Shown here: positions 1 to 9,382 of the stretch, piece by piece
Position numbering within the stretch: position 1 is the first letter of the stretch
Layout of the letters: each line of letters starts with the position of its first letter
From: Gonocerus acuteangulatus
Taxonomy: Eukaryota > Arthropoda > Insecta > Hemiptera > Coreidae
Assembly: GCA_946811695.1 (NCBI GenBank)
Contig: OX328123.1
Coordinates: 31,151,399 to 31,215,398, forward strand
Direction of reading: 5' to 3'
DNA: 64,000 nucleotides
Position numbers and translations under genes: made by a program
Notes under the pieces: generated by a model
Databases searched by the model: none
What the model saw: only the letters and a program-made list of their open reading frames with translations
Told to the model about the DNA's origin: nothing

Positions 1-440
1 AAAAATGGTTTCACTCGTTTTCCTATGTTAAGAAACCTATAAAAGAAGTACCTGGAAGCATATGAACTCAAAAATGTAAGCGTTACGATTTTTTTGCACG
101 AATTTCGCCCCAAACGCCATCTTACTTTGGGAGGATTCTGCTGGCTAACGAACTTGACCTTTCAAATAAGAAGACAGATTTTTGTACCAAATTTCATCAA
201 AATTGGACCATTTTTGAGCTTGCTAGAGCGTTAACAGACAAGCATGTATATATATATAAAATATACACACACAAATTTGAACCACTTTTATTTTCGTGAT
301 CTATGGGGTCTGAAACGAGAAAGTGTCTGGTCGGCACGTCCGGATCGCGCCGTGAGGTCAATCTCATAAGCGGGTTCTCCCTATGGAGATAGGGAGGAAC
401 TACGCTAAAAGATCTACATCTTGAATTTACAGACTATAAA
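1..440 (+). repeat. Dispersed repeat family X, copy 1
   Basis: This is a degenerate member of a non-coding interspersed family that recurs at 24235-27511, 39895-41205 and 52990-53755. Its order is a conserved left block, an (AT)n tract (here reduced, near 246-260), then a right block ending in a hairpin (near 375-410) and the terminal letters CGCTAAAA. The left edge is cut by the window start. No coding capacity is seen. The hairpin-then-fixed-end layout with an internal microsatellite resembles non-autonomous Helentron/DINE-like elements; that is inference. Confidence 0.7.
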
Positions 441-444
441 GAAG

Positions 445-1755
445 CATTTGTCAGTGTAAAAAGAGCAGCCGTATAATTCTTGAGGAATATGGCATACCTC
501 TGAATCTGATTAGGCTTTTTAAAAATGACTTTACCAAAACCATTGCTAAGGTTATGATTGGAAACAGAGTGGGAGATGCCGTTGATGTCATCCCTGGAGT
601 AAGATAAGGTGGGGCATTATGAGTTACACTGTTCAATTTGGCCTTACAATCCGCAGTTAAAGGGACTACGAGTATTAAAGTTGGAACGTTACCCAAAAGA
701 CCTGCTGATGATTTGTTTATTATGGCCAGAAGTGAAGCAGCACCTAAAAAAGCATTTGATATTATAGTAATTACAGTATGCAGGGTTGGGCTCACCATAA
801 AGCGGGGGGGAAATTATTTTGTTTAGAGCCTTCTGCTCAAATTCAGGAATATAAATATGCTTTAGGTCCAACTGACAAACCTATGCAATGTAATGTATAA
901 CATATAGTCTTCTTTTTCGTACATGGCCACTGTGCATGCGCGAACGCCAGGGGAGAATTTTTTGGGACACCTTTATGGAACGCCTTTGTCCACCCGACAA
1001 ACCTATGTAATGTACTCTATGACATATAGGCATCTTTTTCGTACATATCAACTGCGCAAGCGCGAATGCCAGCGGACATTTTTTTTCTAACGGTTTTTCC
1101 CAGTTTAGTCACCTCAAAGCATATTTATGCTAAAACAAAATATAAGGAACTGAAAATGGCAAATGAACAAACTGGACTAAGAAACAACATCTCCTTGTTC
1201 AAATACAACTTTCAAAGTCTGTCTAGTTTCACTTACCTAAGCTCCTCGATCAACAAGGAAAAAAGGATTAGCCATGAAATAAAATACCATAATAATGGCT
1301 GGCAATAGGGCAAATGTCTTGCTCCTCAAATTGAAACTTTTCTCAAGGAGACCAAACTGGAGCTGTAAAATACTCTTATCAAACCGGTTGGTACGTATGG
1401 ATAAGAAAACTTCCATCGACTGAGGGTTTTTGAAAGAAGAATTATTAGGAGGATATTGATGGAAAATGGAAGATTAAGAATAATGCAGAAATTGCAGCCA
1501 TGTTGAAAAAAACAGTACATATTTAATTTTCTAAAAGTGGGTAGAATGTTTTTGGCAGGTCCTATTTTGAGAATGAACGAAGAAAGGATGCTGAAGAGGA
1601 TACTGGGCATGACAATCGTGGGAAAAATAGAATGTCCAAGAAGCCATTGGAAAGACGAGGTAGCAGGAGATGCTGCTAAACTGGTTGTAAAAAACTGGAA
1701 GAATGCTGCCAAGGACTGCATCAGATGGAAGGACCAGAGTCACAAATACCTGTAG
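445..1755 (+). pseudogene. RTE/BovB-like LINE reverse transcriptase remnant
   Basis: Broken plus-strand reading frames read as the C-terminal half of a LINE polymerase. Around 480-830 they give IGNRVGDAVDVIPGVR, an in-frame stop, TLFNLALQSAV, then PADDLFIMARSEA, where YADD would be expected (Tyr changed to Pro). The frame resumes after an insertion (826-1136) with the thumb and C-terminal region: KTKLEL, an NTLIKPVGTYG-like stretch, and finally ILRMNEERMLKRIL and KNWKNAAKDCIRWKD at 1560-1740. Several stops and frameshifts make it dead. The clade call rests on the C-terminal motif style and is moderate. Confidence 0.75.
826..1136 (+). mobile_element. Small dispersed element inserted in the LINE remnant
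   Basis: A ~310 bp block interrupts the LINE coding sequence. It contains a duplicated segment (about 870-955 and 998-1078) built around a GACAAACCTATG...GCGCGAAYGCCAG motif. A second copy in reverse orientation lies at 53437-53605, with the same left (GCCTTCTGCT) and right (CAGTTTAGTCACC...TTTATGCTAAA) parts. No protein is encoded. The ends show only a short TTTAG/CTAAA inverted match, so the class is undetermined. Confidence 0.6.
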
Positions 1756-1819
1756 TGCCTTGGAGTTAGTACGTAACTAAGGAAGGAATGTGTACGTGGA
1801 AGGAAATGGGTGTTCTTAC

Positions 1820-1960
1820 CCCTTGAGAGTGATTGACGGAACATGATCTTTGCCAGCTGGTAGATAATCTCTTCCAAAGAATACTCATTATACATTAGAT
1901 CAGCCATCTTAACTCTCTCAACAAGCTCTTCGTAGTCTTCTTCAGTCATTCCTTGAAGAG
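1820..1960 (-). CDS. Internal exon of an unidentified minus-strand gene (most downstream exon seen)
   Basis: The minus-strand exon is bounded by a TTAATTGCAG acceptor and a GTAAGA donor. It supplies two bases that complete the Ala codon begun by the exon at 2669-2759, then 46 codons including MTEEDYEELVERVKMADLMY and the helix-like LEEIIYQLAKIMFRQSLSR, and ends in phase 1. The sequence is acidic and amphipathic, with no stop codon and no similarity to the surrounding transposons. It follows three other exons whose phases fit (51013-51159, 32299-32406, 2669-2759). The reading frame must continue to the left of the window. I do not recognise the family. A secreted or adaptor helical protein is possible but unsupported. 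Confidence 0.72.
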
Positions 1961-2113
1961 CTGCAATTAAAATGGAAATTGAATATAATAACTATGGAAG
2001 GTTTAATTGCTGCTTCTTTGTTTAAAAATGATTTTCAACTTATTGATGACAAGTATTATTCTAAAACGTTCTATATTGTTCAATTCATTTTGAGGATATT
2101 TCATTTTTAGAAT

Positions 2114-2318
2114 AACAATGGAAACCCGGGGTCTCCCGTGGTCTATTGTGCTAGCGCGCTAGATTCATAAGCGGGAGATGGTGGGTTCGATCCCCACCGG
2201 CGGCAGGAATTTTCTCATCTCAGGGCTCGCTGAGAAAATTCCTGGCACCCTGGATGTCGGCGCTAATGGCCCAGATTTGTCGGTGCGCCGTAAAAAAACA
2301 ACAAAAAACAATAGAAAC
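2114..2318 (+). mobile_element. tRNA-derived SINE, family A, copy 1 with target-site duplication
   Basis: The body is about 2126-2306. It opens with a tRNA-like head that has a B-box (GGTTCGATCC) and continues through a hairpin-forming middle (the CTCATCTCAGGGCTCGCTGAG region). It closes with the tail GTCGGCGCTAATGGCC...GGTGCGCCGT and an A-rich end. Flanking 12-mers AACAATGGAAAC (2114-2125) and AACAATAGAAAC (2307-2318) are a target-site duplication with one mismatch. The second copy is at 58976-59166. The same tail occurs on the 5S-headed SINEs in this window. Confidence 0.9.
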
Positions 2319-2668
2319 GTAATATTATATATACATAACTGGGTAATGCGAGTACTTAGGCTTCTTGTTAAAATAAATAATCAGTGTAATTCTGTAGATT
2401 TTGCAACAACAAACTCACTTCATGTTTATAAAACATTTCATGAGAACTATGATAGGTAGAAAATGTTCTCAAATAATTATAATCCTATTTATTAAATATA
2501 TTGTTGTGTATATAAGGTATAGGAGTTTATGAATGTGATAAATAGCATATCTTGCTGTTTTGAATTAAATATTATCTTTATAAAATAATATTTCCTCGTC
2601 TATTTATTGGCAAAGAAATTGTGGAATTAGGGAATGTTGGAGAGCGGATGATTGATTAGATTTCTCAC
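2319..2668. other. Intron sequence without recognised content
   Basis: AT-rich sequence between the SINE and the minus-strand exon. I see no gene or repeat in it. Confidence 0.6.
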
Positions 2669-2759
2669 CTGTTGCATCTTGGTAGTCTGCTTTCTTGTTG
2701 AAGTTTTCCTTTATCTGCTGCCTAATTTCTGAAAGCTCAGGGCCCATCTGATATTTGTC
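2669..2759 (-). CDS. Internal exon of the unidentified minus-strand gene
   Basis: The acceptor is TTTATTTCAG and the donor GTGAGA. The 91-base exon starts in phase 0 with GAC and encodes 30 codons (DKYQMGPELSEIRQQIKENF then NKKADYQDAT) plus one base. That base joins the exon at 1820-1960 to restore an Ala codon. Lys/Glu/Gln-rich helix-type composition matches the neighbouring exons. The intron upstream on this strand (2760-32298, ~29.5 kb) contains the whole plus-strand GMC gene. Function unknown. Confidence 0.72.
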
Positions 2760-3184
2760 CTGAAATAAAGAGAACACAATTTTAAGTTTAAACACATCAT
2801 CGATAAATATGGCAACCAAGCGAATCTGTAAAACGGAAACTTTTCAGGAGAACCAAAAAACAGTTTCATAAAACCGAGACACACAAAGAAAGTGGTAATT
2901 TCCAAAGACACCATACATATATTCTTATGTATTTCGACACGCTGAATCCGAATCCGTAGTCCGTTTCACCCCATCACGTCAGGTCTAGGAGCATTTGAAG
3001 GTCAAATTTCGAATGAAATCGTTTACGAAGAAATGAATAGAGCTTCCGAGGTTTTGAGGGTCGCTGAATTCGAATCCGAGGTCCGTTTTACTCGATCGTC
3101 ACAAAATGAAAGTCATTTCAAGGAAAAATATGTCTATTTTGCAAAAAAAAGTATTTTGACTGCAGATTCATTTCTTGTAAAATA
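2760..3184. repeat. Intergenic or intron stretch with a repeated ~35 bp motif
   Basis: Two imperfect direct copies of a segment beginning CGCTGAATYCGAATCCG lie near 2938-2975 and 3061-3098. No gene is seen. Confidence 0.4.
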
Positions 3185-3535
3185 AAGGAGCACGGAGAGA
3201 CCCTCACTCAGGCATACTCTTGAATTAAGAGGCGGACCATACAGGGGGCTAAGACATATTAGGGAGACTGTTGCTCTTTTCAAAGTCCAATTAAGAAAGA
3301 AATGGAGCCTTGGTAGAACCTCCCTATGCAGGATCTGTGGGATAGAGGAGATAACACTACTACATGTGATAAGCCATTGCAACGCACTTGCAACACGATT
3401 TATGTAATTCGGCATTGCGGAGACGTATTCGAGATCACACCACAAGCTAACAGTGGGTTTGTTAAGGATGCTAGGATACAACTGTAAGTAGTTAAACTGC
3501 CCCCCCCCCTTTCGCGAGGGCCCTGATTCAATCTA
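3185..3535 (+). pseudogene. 3' end of an R1/LOA-like LINE (5'-truncated)
   Basis: Plus-strand frames give GHIRETVALFKVQLRKKW-like text, then CRICGIEEITLLHVISHCNA. This is the Cys-rich C-terminal knuckle that ends the polyprotein of RNase H-bearing R1/LOA-type LINEs; compare YRWCLEEEETSQHVHCECEA in the element at 36105-38790. A short untranslated tail with TCTAATCTAAC follows. Stops and a poly-C interruption make it non-functional. Confidence 0.65.
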
Positions 3536-4040
3536 ATCTAACATCAAGCAAGTACGTATACTGAGACAAAATAAAGCAATGGTGAGATTTGAGGAGAGTT
3601 CTTCTCGCACTTTTGTCTCAAAGAGGTCGAGAAATACGTAATTAGACATTTAATTCAAAAAAGACATGCATAATGCAGTCCTAAGAGTGTATTACCTGGC
3701 CACAAAATGTAAAAAATACGCCAATCCACTGTTACGTTGGATACTAGCAAGAACTTTCTAAATTATGGTTTTGGAAAAGGTGTTCGTTATTTGTTTCCTG
3801 TCTCGCCCTTCAAGTTTGGTGGAGAATGTTCAAGTAGATATAAATAAAACCCAGTTATTTATTATGAATATTTAATAAAAATGCCATGTGATAATCATAA
3901 CTAAAGAATTTCTAGATACTTTCATACGCCATGTGTAATAAGCTGGCTTGTTTATATTACTCTCTTTTGAAGACATGCATCCGGACGAAGAGGCACTGAT
4001 GGGATAACTTGTAGAAAAGTCGGGAGTGATTGAAGCTTGA
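3536..4040. other. Region upstream of the GMC gene
   Basis: This should contain the promoter and 5' UTR of the GMC gene. I cannot identify a convincing TATA box or initiator, and no repeat is recognised. Confidence 0.4.
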
Positions 4041-4157
4041 ATGAAAACCAGTTTCCGACTTGTAGTGCTCTGCGTTGTATCGTTCCTCCTTTCAGGAAGC
4101 AGCTCTGAAGAGGATGTCTATGTCGAGGACGATGAAACAGCGCCCAAAGGAGATCAG
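4041..4157 (+). CDS. GMC oxidoreductase exon 1 (signal peptide)
   Basis: The exon begins at ATG and encodes 39 codons. A secretory signal is visible: Lys2 and Arg6, a hydrophobic core RLVVLCVVSFLL, then SGSSSEEDVYVEDDE. It ends CAG|GTACGT at 4157 in phase 0, compatible with exon 2. The protein therefore probably enters the secretory pathway, as do insect glucose dehydrogenase-like GMC enzymes. The exon is short and inferred from splice phase and signal-peptide character, so it is less certain than exon 3. Confidence 0.7.
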
Positions 4158-4489
4158 GTACGTTCTCATCACCATTCACTCACCTCTGGTTCCTATCCAC
4201 TCATTTACCATTTAAGAAATCCACTCACCATATGGTTGTATGTGAGTTCATTTCTAGTAATCAGATGGGACACGGATTTGTTATAAAAAGGTTATCACCC
4301 GTTTCTTTTTATTTTGAAACAAATACTGCTTGTGGGGGCTTAAGGGCCACGCGAGATGTTCACATTTGTGGGTACACACACACACACACACACTCTCTCA
4401 CATATACTAGCTAAATATTGGTATTTATTGCAACTTAACCAAAGCACTGGCTGATTTGTTTTTAGGATTTTGTTTTCAATATTAAAATT

Positions 4490-4575
4490 TTAACATCCAT
4501 TTATAAATAGTAGATTTTTAGAGCGGGTTGTCTACGCATCACCAACCTTTTCAGGTCAGAATAGGACGGGATTAT
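4490..4575 (-). mobile_element. SINE family C, truncated tail fragment
   Basis: Only the 3' part is present: AAATTTTAACATCC, then a GGGTTGTCTACGCATCACC-like stretch and the CAGAATAGGA segment. It matches the tails of the fuller copies at 44045-44256, 50755-50951 and 58457-58654. The tRNA-like head is missing. Confidence 0.5.
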
Positions 4576-4590
4576 TAAGAAAATTTGTAA

Positions 4591-6822
4591 AACTCTTAGG
4601 TAAAAATGAAGTTTCACGCCCTCAAAACCTATTTCTTTCAAATTTTGTACAATAACGTATTTTGATGCACTAAACACGAATACGTTAAAAAAAACCTAAG
4701 CATTTAACCACGAAAGAAGTTATTAAGCACTAAAGTTCACTGTTATGCGGGTTATGAGAGCTAATGTTAACAACTAAATTTGTGACGACTTTAACACATT
4801 CACTGCCCATCAAAATTTTAAAACTTCCTCAGGAGCCAACTACTTGTTTTCTTATTTTCATTAATAAATAGCTAATAGTATAAAGCATAATGAGTTAAAA
4901 TGCATTTCTAATGACGCTAACATCCGGTTTGGGAGCCGGGGCGAGGGCACCGTGCGAAGTCTCACCCCTGTAGCCGGGGCGTGGGCACCAACTCGAGTCT
5001 CATACAGTTACCTGAAATGGTTCGTATCATTGGTCTTTCTTGGGAAATCTATTGTAGAAATACCAATAGAGTGATATTATACTTATGCCAAAGTTAATAT
5101 AATATGCTTTTATTGTATAAATAAACACGCGATGTAGGTGTAAGTTATTTTGCATTATTATTTTATTTTATTTCTTTTCAATTTTCCTAATTTATTAATA
5201 AAACCTATAACTATTATTCATTATCTACCTTCTACTTCTTATATCTTACTAACTAACATACTATTCTAATTATTGATTCCTATACTTATACTAAGTATTC
5301 TTACTTATAGTTACGAAATTGCAATATCAATTTTTTCGATTTCTAATTTACGAATCGATTTCTAAATCGTCATCAGAGGCATTGAAAATTATGTCATGGA
5401 TTTCCTGAAAATAAAGCGGTTTTCATTACTCTAAAAATATAAAATGACTACTGAACATTCAATAAAAAAAAAGTAAAATACCTTTTTCTGAACTTTTCGT
5501 TTTTAGGGTGATGCCCGAAAATCATATCAGAATATTTTATTAGTATTTTTCTAAATTCTTTCTTCCATTTTTATAATTTAATGACATAAATACTCATAAT
5601 TTCGTATCTGAAGAAACAGGAGAGGAGACACTACTTTCTGTTGCGCTACGTTGACTTGTCGGCCCGAAAGTAGGAGACACTTTTCGGCCGACAAGTCAAC
5701 GTAGCTTCACTTTCCGTAAGTCGAGTTTTAGTAAACTGAGAAATATATTATAAAGAAGACATTAAAACGAATAATTATTCATCTAATTAAACCAGAATTA
5801 AAGCAATGGGATCTGTTATAACTGTTATGAAGAGAATTTTTTCTTACGTAAATATTATAAAAAATGACAACCTTAAATAAAATCCATGACCGCTGTTGTT
5901 TTTTTCCACTACGTCCAGACATTCTAGGATCTAAAGAACAACGTTTCACAATAATTAACACTACTGAATAATTATAAAAAGGTTTTACACATTTAATTTA
6001 TTGTTCTTGGATACTCGCGTAAATATTGAAGAAATTGTCGTAATAAAGTAATTTCTTCAGGAACCAATGATATTTTTACAAGACTTGTTCACTTACCAAT
6101 GCATAGAAACAATCTAAACCCTTCTGTGAGATGTCCAGCCTGTGCTAGAGCAATAAAACGGGAGGTAGGAGGACGCCCCGGGAGCCAGGGCGAGGGCACC
6201 CGGCGAAGGTATAGCTCGCCCCGGCTCCCGGGGCGTGGGCAGTGAACGCGTTAAGGCATAAATGACGACTTTAAGGCATACATGCTATGCGTTTCCGCTC
6301 GCTACGCTCGCTCAAGAAGATAACAAGACCCCAGTCAATCCAACTCGCTAAAATTAATAGAATTCTAATAGAATATAATATTAAGCACTAAAGTTCACTG
6401 TTAGGAAGGTTATAAAACTAGGCGTCAACAGCGTATTTGTAAACACGCGCATGCGCAGATATGTAACATTGGGAAACAGAACTCTCATTTGAAATGCTCA
6501 GAAACCATTTATTTAAAAATATTGTTAATTTTAAGGGCATCCTCACCCATCGTCACCTGTCGCTTAAGGGCATACGTGCTATGCGTTTCCGCTCGCTACG
6601 CTCACTCAAGAAGATAACAAAACCCCAGTCAATTCAACTCGCTAAAATTAATAGAATTCTATTAATTATTCTATTAACTTCAGTGCTTAATAACTTCTTT
6701 CGTAGTTAAATGCGAAGGTTTTTTTTAACGTATTCGTGTTTAGTGCATCAAAATACGTTATTGTACAAAATTTGAAAGAAATCGGTTTTGAGGGCGTGAA
6801 ACTTCATTTTTACCAACTCTTA
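4591..6822. mobile_element. DNA transposon-like element with ~140 bp TIRs and 8-bp TSD
   Basis: The element body is 4599-6814. Its terminal inverted repeats run about 140 bp (4599-4740 and 6672-6814) and begin GGTAAAAATGAAGTTTCACG. Identical 8-mers AACTCTTA flank it (4591-4598, 6815-6822), the expected target-site duplication. No transposase is seen, so it is non-autonomous. GG ends with an 8-bp duplication are compatible with Merlin, P or hAT-type elements; the superfamily is inference. The right half carries an internal duplication (the CTATGCGTTTCCGCTCGCTA segment at ~6284 and ~6578). Confidence 0.85.
4791..6254. mobile_element. TTAA-flanked piggyBac-like MITE nested in the TIR element
   Basis: The left end TTAACACATTCACTGCCCA and right end TGGGCAGTGAACGCGTTAA are inverted copies with TTAA as the shared target. 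GC-rich subterminal blocks (GGCGAGGGCACC...GGGGCGTGGGCA) lie just inside each end (~4931-4991 and ~6174-6241). A 61-base hairpin (5645-5705) with arms beginning GCTACGTTGACTTGTCGGCC sits near the middle. No transposase is encoded. It interrupts the 4599-6814 element, so it inserted later. Confidence 0.8.
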
Positions 6823-6950
6823 CTAGTTGTCATTTTTATTTTGTACTCATAAAGACGCTTGGTAAATTGTAATCAATGGTTGCAGTAGACTCAAGCTAAG
6901 AAAGCCCAAATACAGTATTTGTTTCTGTACCCTCCATTTAAAATTACTCA

Positions 6951-7936
6951 GACATTTTTAACTGTATATTTTGTTTTTATTTAAAGTCTATATTGTAAAG
7001 GACACTTAGAAGAACTGGGAGAATTTTTAACTGTAATATTTTGTTTTTATTTAAAGCCTATATTGTAAAGGACACTTAGAAGAACTGGGAGCATTTTTAA
7101 CTATAATATTTTGTTTTTATTTAAAGTCTATATTGTAAAGGACACTTAGAAGAACTGGGAGCATTTTTAACTGTAATATTTTGTGTTTATATAAAGTCTA
7201 TATTGTAAAGGACACTTAGAAGAACTGGGAGCATTTTTAACTGTAATATTTTGTTTTTATTTAAAGTCTATATTGTAAAGGACACTTAGAAGAACTGGGA
7301 GCATTTTTAACTATAATATTTTGTTTTTATTTAAAGTCTATATTGTAAAGGACACTTAGAAGAACTGGGAGCATTTTTAACTGTAATATTTTGTGTTTAT
7401 ATAAAGTCTATATTGTAAAGGACACTTAGAAGAACTGGGAGCATTTTTAACTGTAATATTTTGTTTTTATTTAAAGTCTATATTGTAAAGGACACTTAGA
7501 AGAACTGGGAGCATTTTTAACTGTAATATTTTGTTTTTATTTAAAGTCTATATTGTAAAGGACACTTAGAAGAACTGGGAGCATTTTTAACTATAATATT
7601 TTGTTTTTATTTAAAGTCTATATTGTAAAGGACACTTAGAAGAACTGGGAGCATTTTTAACTGTAATATTTTGTGTTTATATAAAGTCTATATTGTAAAG
7701 GACACTTAGAAGAACTGGGAGCATTTTTAACTGTAATATTTTGTTTTTATTTAAAGTCTATATTGTAAAGGACACTTAGAAGAACTGGGAGCATTTTTAA
7801 CTGTAATATTTTGTTTTTATTTAAAGTCTATATTGTAAAGGACACTTAGAAGAACTGGGAGCATTTTTAACTGTAATATTTTGTTTTTATTTAAAGTCTA
7901 TATTGTAAAGGACACTTAGAAGAACTGGGAGCATTT
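6951..7936. repeat. 70-bp minisatellite, about 14 units, with a three-unit higher-order pattern
   Basis: The unit is 70 bp, e.g. from 7091 (GCATTTTTAACTATAATATT...AGAACTGGGA). Three variants alternate: A (ACTATAATATT), B (TTTTGTGTTTATATAAAG) and C (ACTGTAATATT with TTTTTATTTAAAG). The order after the first unit is C A B C A B C C A B C C C, so a 210-bp A-B-C block has itself been duplicated. It lies in GMC intron 1. Confidence 0.95.
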
Positions 7937-7956
7937 TAAAACTCTACATTTTTTTA

Positions 7957-8087
7957 TGGATGAATTTGGTGTATAAAGACAGACAGGTATCATGAAACAG
8001 ATGAATTTGGTGTATAAAGACAGACAGGTATCATGAAACAGATGAATTTGGTGTATAAAGACAGACAGGTATCATGAAACAGATGAA
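7957..8087. repeat. 41-bp tandem triplicate
   Basis: Three head-to-tail copies of a 41-bp unit beginning GATGAATTTGGTGTATAAAG and ending ATCATGAAACA, directly beyond the 70-bp array. Confidence 0.95.
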
Positions 8088-8239
8088 TTCTATTCCATTT
8101 ACAGACAAGTTATTCATTTTATATATTTATAAGCACATAAAGTCCAAAACGACGTTTGTGTTATTTAGTGAAAAGAGCTATTTTAATTTTCTTTGCTAAA
8201 CAGTGAATTTAACGGACTCTAGGATCTGTGTTGTTACAG

Positions 8240-8414
8240 GTGGCTGCCTACCTGCCTGATTTGATTCTTGGATCTCCCACAGCTGATGTGTTCAATCCAT
8301 GCCCAGGACACGCCACGGGACTGGCCGGGGAAGCATTTGCTGACCTCATTAACACTATTATAATCTCCGAATGTATTCTAGCTGCACCTTGCGTTTATCC
8401 TCATGACATTGGAT
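8240..8414 (+). CDS. GMC oxidoreductase exon 2
   Basis: Acceptor TTGTTACAG and donor GTAAGC bound a 175-base exon encoding 58 codons plus one base (VAAYLPDLILGSPTADVFNP then CPGHATGLAGEAF...YPHDIG). It ends in phase 1; the single T joins CG from exon 3 to give Ser98. The segment corresponds to the short Cys-containing linker found between signal peptide and FAD domain in insect GMC proteins, with paired-looking cysteines in CPGHA, SECIL and APCVY. Phase agreement with both flanking exons supports it. Confidence 0.82.
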
Positions 8415-9382
8415 GTAAGCATTTTCCATGGATTCAAATATTGTTCGTTCTTTCGAAGTTTAAATCATAAGCCACTTTTTGTTAGATTGAGTACAAATGT
8501 ACGCCAGACGGAAACACACAAACTTTTACACGCATTCTTTATGACTGTAAGAAGTTTTAAAAATGTATGACTACAAGTTCTTACAAACTTAGTTTTATGA
8601 GAAGGGAAGTAGCTGTGTCAGAAAAAAATCTATGCGATCACAAGGAGGATCAAATGAACAGGATGACACTGATAACTTGTCTTTTTTTGAAGCTCAGCAC
8701 TGTGCATAATTGCCAAAGTTGTTTTAGTTAGCTGGCTACTGGTGGTCATCTTCACTCCAATAAAAATAAAATCCAAAAACACTTTTTATTAATAGATATG
8801 AGGGGCTCCCCGTCGTCCAGCGCCTTGGATTCTCATGCGGGAGATACGGGTTCAAGACCCACCTTCAGAAGATTGGGTCCTGCCTGATCCTGGGATATTT
8901 AGGAACGGCGGGAATCTATAGATAGCTCGGAACTAATAATCCATAAGTGATAATAAATCAGTGACCTATTACGAAATACTATATTTTCAATACTAATAAT
9001 ATAACAAAAACATTAATACACTGCACCTTAGTGAGATAAACATTGTCAATGTAAAAAATAAAAAGCTAAAATTGAAGTAAGCATAATACAGAAAAGCAGA
9101 GTAGAGAGGGAAAGTCACTCTATAATTGAGCGAGGCTAGACCTGTGATGGGTGCTGCCAGATTTGTGTACAGTGTGTGAAGAAAAGAAGACTTGCTGATA
9201 AATTTAATCAATCGGTCCTTAGCGTTTTTACTACCTTTAAGCTGCATGTAAACTTACTTTAATGCTTTCTATCAATTTTCGATATTTTACAATTATGTTC
9301 TTGTTTTATTTTAAACATTTGTTTAGTGAAAGCATTAATAGTTTTTCAGTTGTAATTGAGATATCAATTTATTTGTTGACAG
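8415..9382 (+). other. GMC intron 2
   Basis: A 968 bp intron from GTAAGC to TTGTTGACAG. It holds one SINE-like unit (8810-8935); the rest (8415-8800, 8940-9382) shows nothing recognisable. Confidence 0.75.
8810..8935 (+). mobile_element. SINE-like tRNA-derived unit
   Basis: A GGGGCTCCCCGTCGTCCAGC head, ATGCGGGAGATACGGG and a B-box-like GGTTCAAGACCC are arranged as in the tRNA-related SINE heads elsewhere in the window. No clear tail or target duplication was found, so the call is tentative. Confidence 0.4.

Larger units (their letters stand above)
4158..8239 (+). other. GMC intron 1
   Basis: A 4082 bp intron with GTACGT at the start and TTGTTACAG at the end. It holds a truncated family C SINE (about 4490-4575), a TIR element (4599-6814) with a nested TTAA element (4791-6254), a 70-bp minisatellite (6951-7936) and a 41-bp triplicate (7957-8087). 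The remaining stretches (4158-4480, 6823-6950, 8088-8239) show nothing recognisable apart from a CA/CT-rich tract near 4374-4400. Confidence 0.7.

Noticed and set aside
2178..2459. 93-codon plus-strand open frame
   Set aside because: It runs through the SINE body and AT-rich flank; no protein character.
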